From NCBI RefSeq assembly GCF_020524765.1, contig NZ_JAIVLR010000002.1, positions 1 through 64,000 of the forward strand: 64,000 bases of DNA. The letters are read 5' to 3'. Origin of the DNA: Qipengyuania gaetbuli (GTDB taxonomy: Bacteria; Pseudomonadota; Alphaproteobacteria; Sphingomonadales; Sphingomonadaceae). The notes under the pieces are model-generated. The model did not search any database. It was given only the letters and a program-made list of their open reading frames with translations, and had not been told where the DNA came from. Position 1 is the stretch's first letter; each line of letters begins with the position of its first letter. The translations under genes and the position numbers were made by a program. This document shows positions 44,836 to 53,024 of this stretch, piece after piece.

Positions 44836-45498
44836 TCAGCCCTTGGCGGTGGCGCGACCGGGCTTTTCCAGCACCTTCTTGCGATAGCTGCACAAGTCCA
44901 CGAGTTTGCATCGCCAGCATTCGGGCCTGCGCGCCTTGCAGACATAGCGGCCGTGCAGGATCAGCCAGTGATGCGCCCCGAGGCGGAAGGGCTGGGGCAC
45001 GCGCTTTTCCAGCTTGGCCTCGACGTGGTCCGGGGTCTTCCCCTTGGCGAGACCAGTGCGATTGCCGACACGGAAGATGTGCGTGTCGACCGCGAAGGTT
45101 TCCTGCCCGAACCAGCAATTGAGCACGACATTGGCGGTCTTGCGCCCGACGCCGGGCAGGCGGACCAGATCCTCGCGCGTGTCGGGCACCTCGCCGCCGT
45201 ATTCGTCGACCAGCAGCTGGCTCAGCGCGATGACGTTTTTTGCCTTGGAATTGAACAGGCCGATGGTCTTGATGTGGTCCTTGAGACCCTCCTCGCCCAG
45301 TTCAATCATTTGTGCAGGCGTTGTGACCTCGCGAAACAGTGCGCGCGTGGCCTTGTTGACGCCGACGTCGGTCGCCTGCGCGGACAGGGCCACTGCCACC
45401 ACCAACTGGTAGCAATTGCCGTATTCGAGCTCGGTTTCGGGCGAGGGATTGTCCTCCGCCAACCGGCGGAAGAACTCGAAGATCTGGTCTTTTGTCAT
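44836..45498 (-). CDS. nth: Endonuclease III
   Basis: Nth is the base-excision-repair glycosylase/AP lyase for oxidised pyrimidines. It is 220 aa. The helix-hairpin-helix is LVRLPGVGRKTANVVLNC with the catalytic Lys, and the catalytic Asp is in FAVDTHIFRVGNR. The [4Fe-4S] cluster Cys are in CKARRPECWRCKLVDLC (C-x6-C-x2-C-x5-C). It starts 4 bp after the stop of the potassium channel gene upstream, so the two are probably co-transcribed. Confidence 0.97.
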   Translation of the reverse strand: MTKDQIFEFFRRLAEDNPSPETELEYGNCYQLVVAVALSAQATDVGVNKATRALFREVTTPAQMIELGEEGLKDHIKTIGLFNSKAKNVIALSQLLVDEYGGEVPDTREDLVRLPGVGRKTANVVLNCWFGQETFAVDTHIFRVGNRTGLAKGKTPDHVEAKLEKRVPQPFRLGAHHWLILHGRYVCKARRPECWRCKLVDLCSYRKKVLEKPGRATAKG

Positions 45499-45502
45499 GC
45501 TG

Positions 45503-46366
45503 TCAGCGGCGCGGCCCCCGTCCGCGTTCGAGCGCGGCGATCTTGGCTTCGATCTTGTCGTCCTCGATATCGAGTTCTTCGAGATGCTTGCGCATGTCCT
45601 CGATCAGGTGATCGCGGCGGCGCTGCATGGCATCTGAAAACGCGGCCACGATGATCCCTGTTGGCATTGCGACGAAGGCGATCCCCGACATGGCCAGCCC
45701 GGCAGCGAAGAATTTGCCGAGCGGGGTGATCGGGGTCACATCGCCATAGCCGACCGTGGTCAGCGTGATGGTCGCCCAGTAAAGCGCGCGCGGGATCGAT
45801 CCGAAGGTGTCGGGCTGGATGTCCCCTTCCACGATGTAAAGCGCGGTCGCGCCGAACAGCACCAGCACGAACGCAACGGCAGCGGTGATGATGAGGTCGT
45901 CCACCCGGTCGACCACGGCCCCCCACAATTCCTTCACCGCGTAGGAGAAGCGCCCGAACTTGGCGACGGCGAAGACCCGCAGCAGGCGGAAGGTGCGCAG
46001 GATCGCGGCATCGGCGACCATCAGCGGAGCAAGCGTTGTCACGACCACGAACAGGTCGATCAACCCGATCGGCGAACGGATGAAGTGCCAGCGCTTGGCC
46101 CAGTTGCTTCCGCTCCCCGGCTGTTCCGCCGCAGCATAGATGCGGGCCAGATACTCGAGCAGGAAGACAAAGCCGAAGGCCACTTCGGTGCGCAGCAGCG
46201 CGGTGTGCCATTCGGCCGGCAAGCTCGGCTCGGTTGCCAGCGCTGCAGTGATGACGGCCAGAAGGATGGTGAGGATCAGCAGGCGGTTGAGCACTGTCAG
46301 CCGCCCGTCGGGATGCGCACCGACGAAGAGCTGCTCATGCAGGAAAGTCCTCAGCCCCGCCATCAT
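45503..46366 (-). CDS. Voltage-gated-like potassium channel
   Basis: The protein is 287 aa and a six-span cation channel of the bacterial Kv type. The S4-like helix carries spaced Arg (RTFRLLRVFAVAKFGRFSY). The pore helix and filter are ALYWATITLTTVGYGDVTPI (filter TVGYG, K+-selective). S6 is followed by a cytoplasmic coiled coil of charged residues (RRRDHLIEDMRKHLEELDIE). It should control membrane potential or K+ flux. It lies upstream of nth and 10 bp from dapB on the same strand. Confidence 0.93.
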   Translation of the reverse strand: MMAGLRTFLHEQLFVGAHPDGRLTVLNRLLILTILLAVITAALATEPSLPAEWHTALLRTEVAFGFVFLLEYLARIYAAAEQPGSGSNWAKRWHFIRSPIGLIDLFVVVTTLAPLMVADAAILRTFRLLRVFAVAKFGRFSYAVKELWGAVVDRVDDLIITAAVAFVLVLFGATALYIVEGDIQPDTFGSIPRALYWATITLTTVGYGDVTPITPLGKFFAAGLAMSGIAFVAMPTGIIVAAFSDAMQRRRDHLIEDMRKHLEELDIEDDKIEAKIAALERGRGPRR

Positions 46367-46376
46367 CGTTTGCCCG

Positions 46377-47105
46377 CTAGAGTTCGAGCACGTCCTCCAT
46401 CCTGTATCGTCCCGGATCGCGCCCCAGTAGCCATTCGGCCGCCTTCAGCGCGCCCCGCGCGAAGATGGCACGGTTTTCCGCGCTGTGCGAGAGGGTCAGC
46501 CGCTCCTCATCTCCGGCGAGGATGACGCTGTGTTCGCCTGCCACCGTTCCGCCGCGCAGGGCAGCAAAGCCTATCGCGCCGCGCGCCCGCGCACCTGTGT
46601 GCCCGTCGCGCCCGCTTTCGCGGTTGGCGGCAAGGTCGATCCCTCGGCCCTGCGCAGCCGCCTGGCCGAGCAGCAGGGCCGTGCCCGAGGGCGCATCGAC
46701 CTTGCGGCGGTGATGCATCTCCACGATCTCGATGTCCCAGTCGTCCCCCAGCCTTTGCGCCGCTTCGCGCACGAGGTGGGCGAGCAGAGTTACGCCCAGC
46801 GAGGTGTTCCCTGTCTGCAGCACGGGTACCGCGCGGGCTGCGCTGTCGATGGCGGCATGGTGCTGGTCTTCGAGGCCGGTGGTGCCGATAACGATCGGGA
46901 TGCCTGCGCCGACAGCCGCGTGCAGGTTCGTCTGCAGCGCGCCAGGGGCCGAGAAATCGATCAGCGCGTCGGATGCATCGGCCAGCCCCGCCACATCACC
47001 GCCCTTGTCCACGCCGCCCGCCCATTCATGGCCGGAAGCGTCCACCACGCGGTGCAGCGCTTCGCCCATCGCGCCCTTGCTGCCGATAATCCCGAAACTT
47101 GGCAT
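46377..47105 (-). CDS. dapB: 4-hydroxy-tetrahydrodipicolinate reductase
   Basis: DapB reduces the dihydrodipicolinate-type product of DapA with NAD(P)H in lysine/diaminopimelate synthesis. It is 242 aa, slightly short. The nucleotide motif is FGIIGSKGAMGEAL. ALIDFSAP, VIGTTGLEDQHHAAI, the catalytic helix EIVEMHHRRKVDAPSGTALL (His-His and Lys) and the C-terminal FARGALKAAEWLLGRDPGRY are present. The ATG at 47105 has AAGGAGG just upstream. It is divergent from the sirtuin gene. Confidence 0.96.
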   Translation of the reverse strand: MPSFGIIGSKGAMGEALHRVVDASGHEWAGGVDKGGDVAGLADASDALIDFSAPGALQTNLHAAVGAGIPIVIGTTGLEDQHHAAIDSAARAVPVLQTGNTSLGVTLLAHLVREAAQRLGDDWDIEIVEMHHRRKVDAPSGTALLLGQAAAQGRGIDLAANRESGRDGHTGARARGAIGFAALRGGTVAGEHSVILAGDEERLTLSHSAENRAIFARGALKAAEWLLGRDPGRYRMEDVLEL

Positions 47106-47130
47106 TGCCCCTCCTTGGGTTTCCGTGTTC

Positions 47131-47841
47131 ATGGAACCTATGGTCGCTCTGCGCAACATCGTCGTCCTGACCGGCGCCGGGATTTCCGCCGAAAGCGGGA
47201 TCGACACCTTCCGTTCGGCGGGCGGCCTGTGGGAACGGCACCGGGTCGAGGATGTCGCGACGCCCGAAGGCTTCGCCCGCGATCCCGAACTGGTCCAGCG
47301 CTTCTACGATGCCCGGCGCGCAGCGGTGCAGGAGGTCGCGCCCAACGCCGCGCACGAGGCGCTTGCCCGGCTTGATGCGGAGTGGGGCGGGGAGCTGCTC
47401 ATCGTCACGCAGAATGTCGACGACCTGCACGAACGTGCAGGCGCACGCCGCGTGCTGCACATGCACGGCGAACTGCTGAGCGCGCTGTGCCCCATTTGCG
47501 AGCGGCGGCACCGCTGGACCGGGCCGCTGCTCGACCGGCCCGCCTGCCCGACCTGCGAGGCGCATTCCCTGCGCCCCGACGTCGTGTGGTTCGGCGAGAT
47601 GCCTTACCAGATGGACCGCATCTATGCCGCGCTGCGCCAGGCTGACCTGTTCGTGTCGATCGGCACCAGCGGCGCGGTCTATCCCGCCGCCGGCTTCGTG
47701 CGCGATGCCCGCGATCTCGGTGCGCGGACCCTCGAACTCAACCTCGACCGCAGCGAAGGCTCGCACTGGTTCCACGAATCGCGCCAGGGCCGCGCTGGCG
47801 ACCTCGTTCCGCATTGGGTTAGCGAAATTCTGGGCAGCTAA
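47131..47841 (+). CDS. cobB: Sir2-family NAD-dependent deacylase
   Basis: The protein is 236 aa; it removes acetyl or succinyl groups from protein lysines with NAD+. Motifs are VVLTGAGISAESGIDTFR (NAD), VTQNVDDLHERAGAR, the catalytic His in LHMHGELL, and zinc Cys in CPICERRH and CPTCEA. RPDVVWFGEMP and SIGTSGAVYPAAGF complete the NAD site. YDAR before VQEVAPN matches the Tyr/Arg pair of class III (desuccinylase/CobB-type) sirtuins. The start may be 47131 or the in-frame ATG at 47140. The start lies 25 bp from dapB on the other strand. Confidence 0.95.
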   Translation: MEPMVALRNIVVLTGAGISAESGIDTFRSAGGLWERHRVEDVATPEGFARDPELVQRFYDARRAAVQEVAPNAAHEALARLDAEWGGELLIVTQNVDDLHERAGARRVLHMHGELLSALCPICERRHRWTGPLLDRPACPTCEAHSLRPDVVWFGEMPYQMDRIYAALRQADLFVSIGTSGAVYPAAGFVRDARDLGARTLELNLDRSEGSHWFHESRQGRAGDLVPHWVSEILGS

Positions 47842-47993
47842 GGCACTGGTTCAAAAGGCCTGTTTCGCCCATCGGTCTTCCTTCGCCAAATCATCGGCAA
47901 AGCATCAGCCTCCCATCATGGGTTCGGCCGGATGACTCGATAAGCTTCTCTCAGCGGCAATCCGCCGTTCGCTTGAAACGAGAGGAGAGCGAA

Positions 47994-48311
47994 ATGAAGA
48001 GACTGCTTCTTGCGGCCACTGCGGCGCTGGTGGCGCTTCCCGCACCGGCTTCGGCCAACCACATTCTCAACCTCGGCACGGCGTATGACTCGCGCGGGCA
48101 GTGCGAAGCTGCCAGCGCGCGGTTCAGCGTGGAGGACCGGCCGAGCCTGCTCCAGCGCTTCCCCGATACCTTCTCCAATATCGGCGAGGTCGCGGGCCTG
48201 CTCGTCCGTGCCTTCCCCTGTGTTTATGACGAGGCGACCGACGCCTGGTACATGGACGACCGCCGCCTGGAAGTGCTGACCAGCGACTGGTTCCAGCGCC
48301 GCGGAGACTGA
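47994..48311 (+). CDS. Small exported hypothetical protein
   Basis: The protein is 105 aa with a signal peptide (RLLLAATAALVALPAPASA). The mature part, about 85 aa, has two Cys (GQCEAAS, AFPCVYD) likely to pair in the periplasm, and no named domain. The gene has a GAGAGGAGAG ribosome site. Confidence 0.65.
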   Translation: MKRLLLAATAALVALPAPASANHILNLGTAYDSRGQCEAASARFSVEDRPSLLQRFPDTFSNIGEVAGLLVRAFPCVYDEATDAWYMDDRRLEVLTSDWFQRRGD

Positions 48312-48443
48312 ACGGCTTTCCCGCGGCACTGCGACACCGCGGGGGTGCGTGGGCCGGGATTTGCTGCCGAGAGGCGCGTCCCGGCCCACTGTCGCATCTG
48401 CGGAAGGTTCGAAATCTTTACTCCACTGCGCTAGCACGCAGGA

Positions 48444-48893
48444 ATGTCACGCCGCGCCGCCATCGTCTGCCTGCTGCTGGTCCTGCCCTATGCCTATGTC
48501 GCGTGGTACTGGGCGAGCCTCCTATTCTTCTGCCACGAATGCCGCATTTCCGGCGACATGATCTTCTATACGCTGGTGCTGCTGTTCGCGACGCCGATCG
48601 TCCTGATCGCGGTCGGCGGCACGGCCTTCTTCAGCGCGAAAAGGGGTTTCGAGGACAGCCTCGCCCGGCAGGATTACGCCGGGGCCGGAGTGAGCGGCGG
48701 CTGCGCCGTGCTGGGGCTGAAGGCGCTGGTGGCAGGCGGAGTCCTGCTCGCGGCATTCCTGTTCTACTGGCTTGATGCGCCCGAACCGGGCCGCGACCGG
48801 CTGGGCCGGATCTGCGAGGAAAGTGCTAACGGTTCGCGCATCCACTGCAGGCCGGATCCTTCGCGATCGAAAAAGCCCTGGTCGCTGGACTGA
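48444..48893 (+). CDS. Membrane protein with three spans
   Basis: The protein is 149 aa with hydrophobic segments at about 6-28, 40-62 and 90-110, CHECRISGD in the first loop and a soluble Cys-containing tail. No family recognised. Its last 68 bp overlap the convergent moeB gene, which is unusual but possible; the true end may be earlier. Confidence 0.55.
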   Translation: MSRRAAIVCLLLVLPYAYVAWYWASLLFFCHECRISGDMIFYTLVLLFATPIVLIAVGGTAFFSAKRGFEDSLARQDYAGAGVSGGCAVLGLKALVAGGVLLAAFLFYWLDAPEPGRDRLGRICEESANGSRIHCRPDPSRSKKPWSLD

Positions 48894-49596
48894 GGCCGTC
48901 GAGCAAATAGACCTTGCTCCAGTCGGAGCGGCCGAAGGCGCTTGTCCCGTCGAGCAATATGCGCACCGCCTGCATCGCGGCAAAGGTCGCTACCCAGCCG
49001 GCCATGGCGCCCAGCATACCGTCTTCGGCACAGGTGTCGCAATCTTCCGCATCGAAGGCATCGCCCACGAAACAGCGATAGCAGGCCTCTTCGTCGAGAT
49101 GCCCGGCAAAAGCTCCGACCTGACCCTGGAACCGGCCCACGGCAGCCGACAGCAGGGCGACGCCTGCGCGCACGCAAGCATCCGACACGGCGAGGCGGGT
49201 GGCGAAATTGTCAGTCCCGTCGAGCACGAGATCCGCGCCAGCGACGAGGGCGTCGACGTTCTCGGCATCGATCCGGCGATCGCTTATCTCGACGTCGAGC
49301 GCCGGGTCGAACAGTTTCACCCAGCGCTTGGCGCAGGTCGCCTTGCCGAAGCCGATGTCGCGTTCGTTGTAGAGCGTCTGGCGCTGGAGATTGCTGGCAT
49401 CGACCTTGTCGTCATCGACCAGGGTAAGCTTCCCGATCCCCGCTGCGGCCAGATATTGCAGCGCGGGCGAGCCGATCCCGCCCAGCCCGACCAGCACGAG
49501 ATGCTTTTGCGCCAAGGCCACCTGTCCAGCCCCGCCGATCTCGGGGAGCACGATATGGCGCGCGAATCGCTCCAGCCGGTTCTCGGGCAGGCTCAT
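48826..49596 (-). CDS. moeB: ThiF/MoeB-family sulfur-carrier adenylyltransferase
   Basis: The enzyme activates the C-terminus of a ThiS/MoaD-like carrier by adenylation in thiamin or molybdopterin synthesis. It is 256 aa. The nucleotide motif is LVLVGLGGIGSPALQYLAAAG. LVDDDKVDASNLQRQTL, the Arg/Lys around RDIGFGKATCA, DGTDNFATRLAVSDAC and zinc CxxC pairs (CYRCF, CSGCANR) are standard. MoeB and ThiF cannot be told apart here, but the lack of a thiS neighbour favours MoeB. Its start overlaps the DUF983 stop. Confidence 0.92.
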   Translation of the reverse strand: MSLPENRLERFARHIVLPEIGGAGQVALAQKHLVLVGLGGIGSPALQYLAAAGIGKLTLVDDDKVDASNLQRQTLYNERDIGFGKATCAKRWVKLFDPALDVEISDRRIDAENVDALVAGADLVLDGTDNFATRLAVSDACVRAGVALLSAAVGRFQGQVGAFAGHLDEEACYRCFVGDAFDAEDCDTCAEDGMLGAMAGWVATFAAMQAVRILLDGTSAFGRSDWSKVYLLDGLSPATRAFSIAKDPACSGCANR

Positions 49597-50033
49597 TCCT
49601 GCAGCCCCTCGCGTTCGGGCAGGCGCTCCTTGCGGAAGCCATGCATCCCGTTCCACCACTGAAGGCCGATAACCGCGCCCTTGGAAGGCTGGAGCAGCGC
49701 GACCAGCATCACGATTGCCAGCGGAATGATGATGGCCAGCAGGGCTAGCGCGCCCAGCTCCCACTTCGTCACCAGCGCGATGATCACCGGGGCGAGCAGG
49801 TGCCCGGTCACGAAGATGCCGATGTAGGCGGGAAGATCGTCCGCCCGCTGGCCCGAGATGTCGAGCGAACAGGCAGAGCACGTGTCGACCGGCTTCAGCC
49901 AGCGACGGAAAAGCTTGCCTTCGCCGCAGCGCGGGCAGCGATGGCGCACACCGCGCACCATGGCGGCAAACAGGCTGGCTGGAAGGTCGTAGCCCACGGC
50001 ACTCGGCAGGTTGGCGTCTGGGGACAGGCTCAT
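49593..50033 (-). CDS. DUF983 family membrane protein
   Basis: The protein is 146 aa. The N-terminal zinc-finger-like CPRCGEGKLFRRWLKP and CSACSLDISGQRADDLPAYI are followed by two membrane helices (about 77-95, 100-120) and LQWWNGMHGF. This is the DUF983 pattern. Function is unknown. Its stop overlaps the moeB start (ATGA), so the two are coupled. Confidence 0.92.
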   Translation of the reverse strand: MSLSPDANLPSAVGYDLPASLFAAMVRGVRHRCPRCGEGKLFRRWLKPVDTCSACSLDISGQRADDLPAYIGIFVTGHLLAPVIIALVTKWELGALALLAIIIPLAIVMLVALLQPSKGAVIGLQWWNGMHGFRKERLPEREGLQE

Positions 50034-50143
50034 GGAAAGCCTGTTGGCAGCATGTGGAGGGACTGTCGACAGGCCTCTGCGACAGTCCCGTCGATCGTCA
50101 GCTTTTCCTTTCCCGGGGTGCGATCCGAAGGGTCAGGAAAAAA

Positions 50144-51601
50144 TCAGCTCTCCAGCTGGCGCAGCAGGCTGCGCACATCGCCGTCCATATCGGCATCACG
50201 TTCGCGCAGGTCCTCGATCAGGCGGACGGCGTGGATCACGGTGGAGTGATCGCGGCCGCCGAACTTGCGCCCGATTTCCGGATAGCTGCGCGGGGTCAGC
50301 ACCTTGGAAAGATACATCGCGACCTGTCGCGGACGGACGACCGCGCGCGCACGGCGCTTGGACGACATCTCGCTGCGGTCGATGCGATAGAATTGGCAGA
50401 CCGTGCGCTGGATCTCGTCGATCGTGATCCGGCGGCGGTTGGCCGACAGGATGTCGGTCAGCTGTTCTTCGGCGAGCTGGAGCGAGACTTCCTGGCCGGT
50501 CAGCTGCGCATAGGCGATCAGCTTGTTGAGGCCGCCGACCAGCTCGCGCACGTTGCGCGTGATGGTGCGGGCGAGGAATTCGATCACGTCTTCCGGCACG
50601 GCGAGCGGCGCGAACTTGCTCAGCTTGGAATGCAGGATCTTCTTGCGCAGTTCGATGTCGGCGGGCTGGATGTCCGCGACAAGGCCCATCGACAGGCGCG
50701 AGAGGAGGCGGGGTTCCACCCCGTCGAGTGCCTGCGGCGCACGGTCGGCAGCGAACACCAGGCGCTTGCCTTCGGCCAGCAGCGCATCGATCGTGTAGAG
50801 CAGTTCTTCCTGTGCGGACGCCTTGCCGATGATGAACTGGATGTCGTCCACCAGCAGCAGGTCGAAGCTGCGCAGGCGCGCCTTGAATTCGATCATCCGG
50901 TTGGCCTTCAGCGCCTGGACGAATTCGACCATGAAACGCTCGGCACTGCAGTAGAAGATGCGGCTGCGCGTGTGGGCCTTCAGGAAAGCATGGCCGATGG
51001 CGTGCAGCAGGTGTGTCTTGCCCTGGCCGGTAGCGGCCTTGAGGTAGAGCGGCGAGAACTGCGGCTTTTCGGTCGCGGCCATGCGCTGTGCTGCATTGAA
51101 GGCAAGCACGTTGGCTTCGCCCGTCACGAAGGCAGCGAAGCTGAGCGAGGCGTCGAGGCCCACCGAGGAGGTGAAGCCCTGATCGCCGAGCGTGTCCGCG
51201 CCGATCGCCATCATCGAATGATCGCCATCGTTGGCCGGGCGACGGCCGTCGCCGTGCAGGCGCAGGTCGGCGACCTGGCGGCGACCCGGATGGACCGAGA
51301 TGGCTACGCGGCGCACTTCGCTGCGAGCGATCTTCCATGCCAGGCTCAGCCGGTCGGCAAAGCGGTCCTTGACCCAGTTGGCGCTGAATTCGGTCGGCAG
51401 GAACAGGTCCAGCGTACCCGTTTCCGGATCGATCTTGCCGAGCTGGATCGGTTTGATCCACTGGCTGTGCAGTTGATGGCCGAGATCCTTGCGGAGCCCC
51501 TGGCTGATGTCAGCCCAATCGGCTGCCAGGTTTACCGCCTCGAGATCCTCCATTTCGTCTTTTGCCTTCCGCTTGTTCGCAAGGTCACCCGTCTTGACCA
51601 T
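50144..51601 (-). CDS. dnaA: Chromosomal replication initiator DnaA
   Basis: The protein is 485 aa and the AAA+ initiator that unwinds oriC. Domain I is SQGLRKDLGHQLHSQWIKPI, and a variable linker follows. The AAA+ core has Walker A KAATGQGKTHLLHA, Walker B LLLVDDIQFI, and sensor regions. Domain IV carries the DNA-binding signature SYPEIGRKFGGRDHSTVIHA. The first Walker residue is Ala instead of the usual Gly. The start may be 51601, or the ATG at 51553, which begins MEDLEAVNLA; the first 16 residues are basic and not clearly conserved. rpsT lies upstream on the same strand, an arrangement common in this group. Confidence 0.96.
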   Translation of the reverse strand: MVKTGDLANKRKAKDEMEDLEAVNLAADWADISQGLRKDLGHQLHSQWIKPIQLGKIDPETGTLDLFLPTEFSANWVKDRFADRLSLAWKIARSEVRRVAISVHPGRRQVADLRLHGDGRRPANDGDHSMMAIGADTLGDQGFTSSVGLDASLSFAAFVTGEANVLAFNAAQRMAATEKPQFSPLYLKAATGQGKTHLLHAIGHAFLKAHTRSRIFYCSAERFMVEFVQALKANRMIEFKARLRSFDLLLVDDIQFIIGKASAQEELLYTIDALLAEGKRLVFAADRAPQALDGVEPRLLSRLSMGLVADIQPADIELRKKILHSKLSKFAPLAVPEDVIEFLARTITRNVRELVGGLNKLIAYAQLTGQEVSLQLAEEQLTDILSANRRRITIDEIQRTVCQFYRIDRSEMSSKRRARAVVRPRQVAMYLSKVLTPRSYPEIGRKFGGRDHSTVIHAVRLIEDLRERDADMDGDVRSLLRQLES

Positions 51602-51884
51602 AGTGAATTCAACCCCCGGTGCCCGGCCTTCGCGACCGGGTGTGCTTTTTATTCGGCGTGGGCGGACGGCACGGCTCCGCCGTTGCCCGGAATCGCAGGA
51701 TTCCCGGGCGCTTCCCCCATTTGGCCATCGATGTGAAAACTCGGGCTGTCCCCCCCGAGCAGAGCTATTTGATAAGTCGCCGCGGCGATGAGTCGCAAGG
51801 GGGATAACTGCAAAAAATCTGAAATAAACTTGTTGACTCGCTGAACCCCGCAGGCCGCCGTTCAAACCCCTGTTTTTCCGTCAA

Positions 51885-51898
51885 TGTGAACATTCACA
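51885..51898. promoter_or_regulatory. Inverted repeat TGTGAA-CA-TTCACA
   Basis: A 6-bp perfect inverted repeat with a 2-bp centre, about 285 bp before dnaA. The half sites resemble CRP/FNR-type sites (TGTGA...TCACA), but the spacing is 4 rather than 6, so the cognate factor is unclear. Confidence 0.4.
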
Positions 51899-51987
51899 GG
51901 ATGCGAATCGTTGGAAACGCTGGGTTTTGATTGCGGGCCGGAGACGGTGCGGCAACGAATTGCGACAACAGTGTGCCGGATATGTCA

Positions 51988-52018
51988 AAGGGGCCGACAC
52001 CTGACGTGTCGACCCCTT
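51988..52018 (-). terminator. Hairpin after rpsT
   Basis: AAGGGG...CGACAC pairs with GTGTCG...CCCCTT (arms 51988-52000 and 52006-52018, one G/A mismatch). On the minus strand only a short TTT follows, so termination may be partial and dnaA may be read through from rpsT. Confidence 0.6.
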
Positions 52019-52056
52019 GTCGATTCCGTGGTCCGGCGTTGCCGCCGGAGGCCGAA

Positions 52057-52317
52057 TCAGAGCGCTGCGACGCGCTTCGACAGGCGGCTCATCTTACGAG
52101 CCGCGGTGTTCTTGTGCATGACGCCGCGAGCAACGCCGCGAGCCATTTCCGGCTGCGCGTTGAGCAGGGCGGTCTTGGCCGCTTCCTTGTCGCCGCCTTC
52201 GATGGCCAGTTCGACCTTCTTCACGAAGTTGCGGATGCGGCTCATGCGGGCACCGTTGATCTCGGCGCGCTTGTCGTTGCGGCGGATGCGCTTCTTGGCT
52301 TGCGGCGTATTGGCCAT
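52057..52317 (-). CDS. rpsT: 30S ribosomal protein S20
   Basis: The protein is 86 aa, basic and Ala-rich, all-helical. Family blocks are [20 protein letters not shown] at the start, [19 protein letters not shown] in the middle and [20 protein letters not shown] at the end. It binds the 5' domain of 16S rRNA. It is the gene upstream of dnaA on the same strand. Confidence 0.98.
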   Translation of the reverse strand: MANTPQAKKRIRRNDKRAEINGARMSRIRNFVKKVELAIEGGDKEAAKTALLNAQPEMARGVARGVMHKNTAARKMSRLSKRVAAL

Positions 52318-52527
52318 GTCTGTCCTCGGTCGGGCCGCACGTTACGGGCGGCGAAATCTTGTCTGGTCGTGTCTAAAGAGGCGGATGCCCCGCCGGAAAG
52401 CGGCGCACTTAGCGGTGAGGGCCCGAATCGTCAAGCACATCGTCGCATGACATGCTGTCCGCGTCAGGAACCGCGTGCATCGCCTCCTGTTGCACCTATA
52501 TGGGTAGGCCAGCTGAAAGGACAATGC

Positions 52528-52926
52528 GTGAGTGACAAGCTGATCAAGAGCGAGGCCGAATGGCGCGAAACGCTCACCCCCGAACAGTACCATATCCTGC
52601 GCGAGAAGGGCACGGAACGGGCCTTCACCGGCAAGTATGACAAAAACAGGCAGGAAGGCGAATACCACTGTGCTGCCTGCGGCCAGCTGCTGTTCGAAAG
52701 CGACGAGAAATTCGATAGCGGCTGCGGCTGGCCGGCCTTCAGCGCGCCAGCAGACGGCGCGGCGGTCGAAGAGCATCGCGACACCAGCCACGGGATGATT
52801 CGCACCGAGGTCGTCTGCTCGAAATGCGACGGCCACCTCGGCCATGTCTTTCCCGATGGCCCCGGCCCGACGGGCCTGCGCTATTGCATCAATTCCGCCG
52901 CGCTCGATTTCGAGCCCGAAGACTGA
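52528..52926 (+). CDS. msrB: Methionine-R-sulfoxide reductase MsrB
   Basis: The protein is 132 aa and reduces Met-R-sulfoxide in proteins. Zinc Cys are in YHCAACGQ and VCSKCDGH. Active-site blocks are [21 protein letters not shown] and [10 protein letters not shown] (catalytic Cys). The resolving Cys is in the CGW segment. The GTG at 52528 is preceded by GAAAGGA; upstream in-frame sequence is not family-like. Confidence 0.97.
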   Translation: MSDKLIKSEAEWRETLTPEQYHILREKGTERAFTGKYDKNRQEGEYHCAACGQLLFESDEKFDSGCGWPAFSAPADGAAVEEHRDTSHGMIRTEVVCSKCDGHLGHVFPDGPGPTGLRYCINSAALDFEPED

Positions 52927-53024
52927 CCGGACGTTTCGGGGCGTTCAGCGGGGGTTGAGGCTCGCCATGCAAGATTGTGGCATCTATAGGGCACTGCCAG
53001 GCCGCATGAGGGATTTTGCGAAGA

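Larger units (their letters stand above)
51602..52056. other. rpsT-dnaA intergenic region, no gene
   Basis: These 455 bases hold the rpsT terminator at the rpsT end and should hold the dnaA promoter. No TTATCCACA-type DnaA box cluster or A+T-rich repeat is visible, so I do not see oriC here. A partial palindrome TGTGAA-CA-TTCACA lies at 51885-51898. Confidence 0.6.

Noticed and set aside
48826-48893. Convergent overlap of the membrane protein gene and moeB as a regulatory antisense pair
   Set aside because: The overlap may only reflect an uncertain 3' end of the membrane protein gene; nothing points to regulation.
51602-52056. oriC next to dnaA
   Set aside because: No cluster of DnaA boxes and no clear A+T-rich unwinding region.
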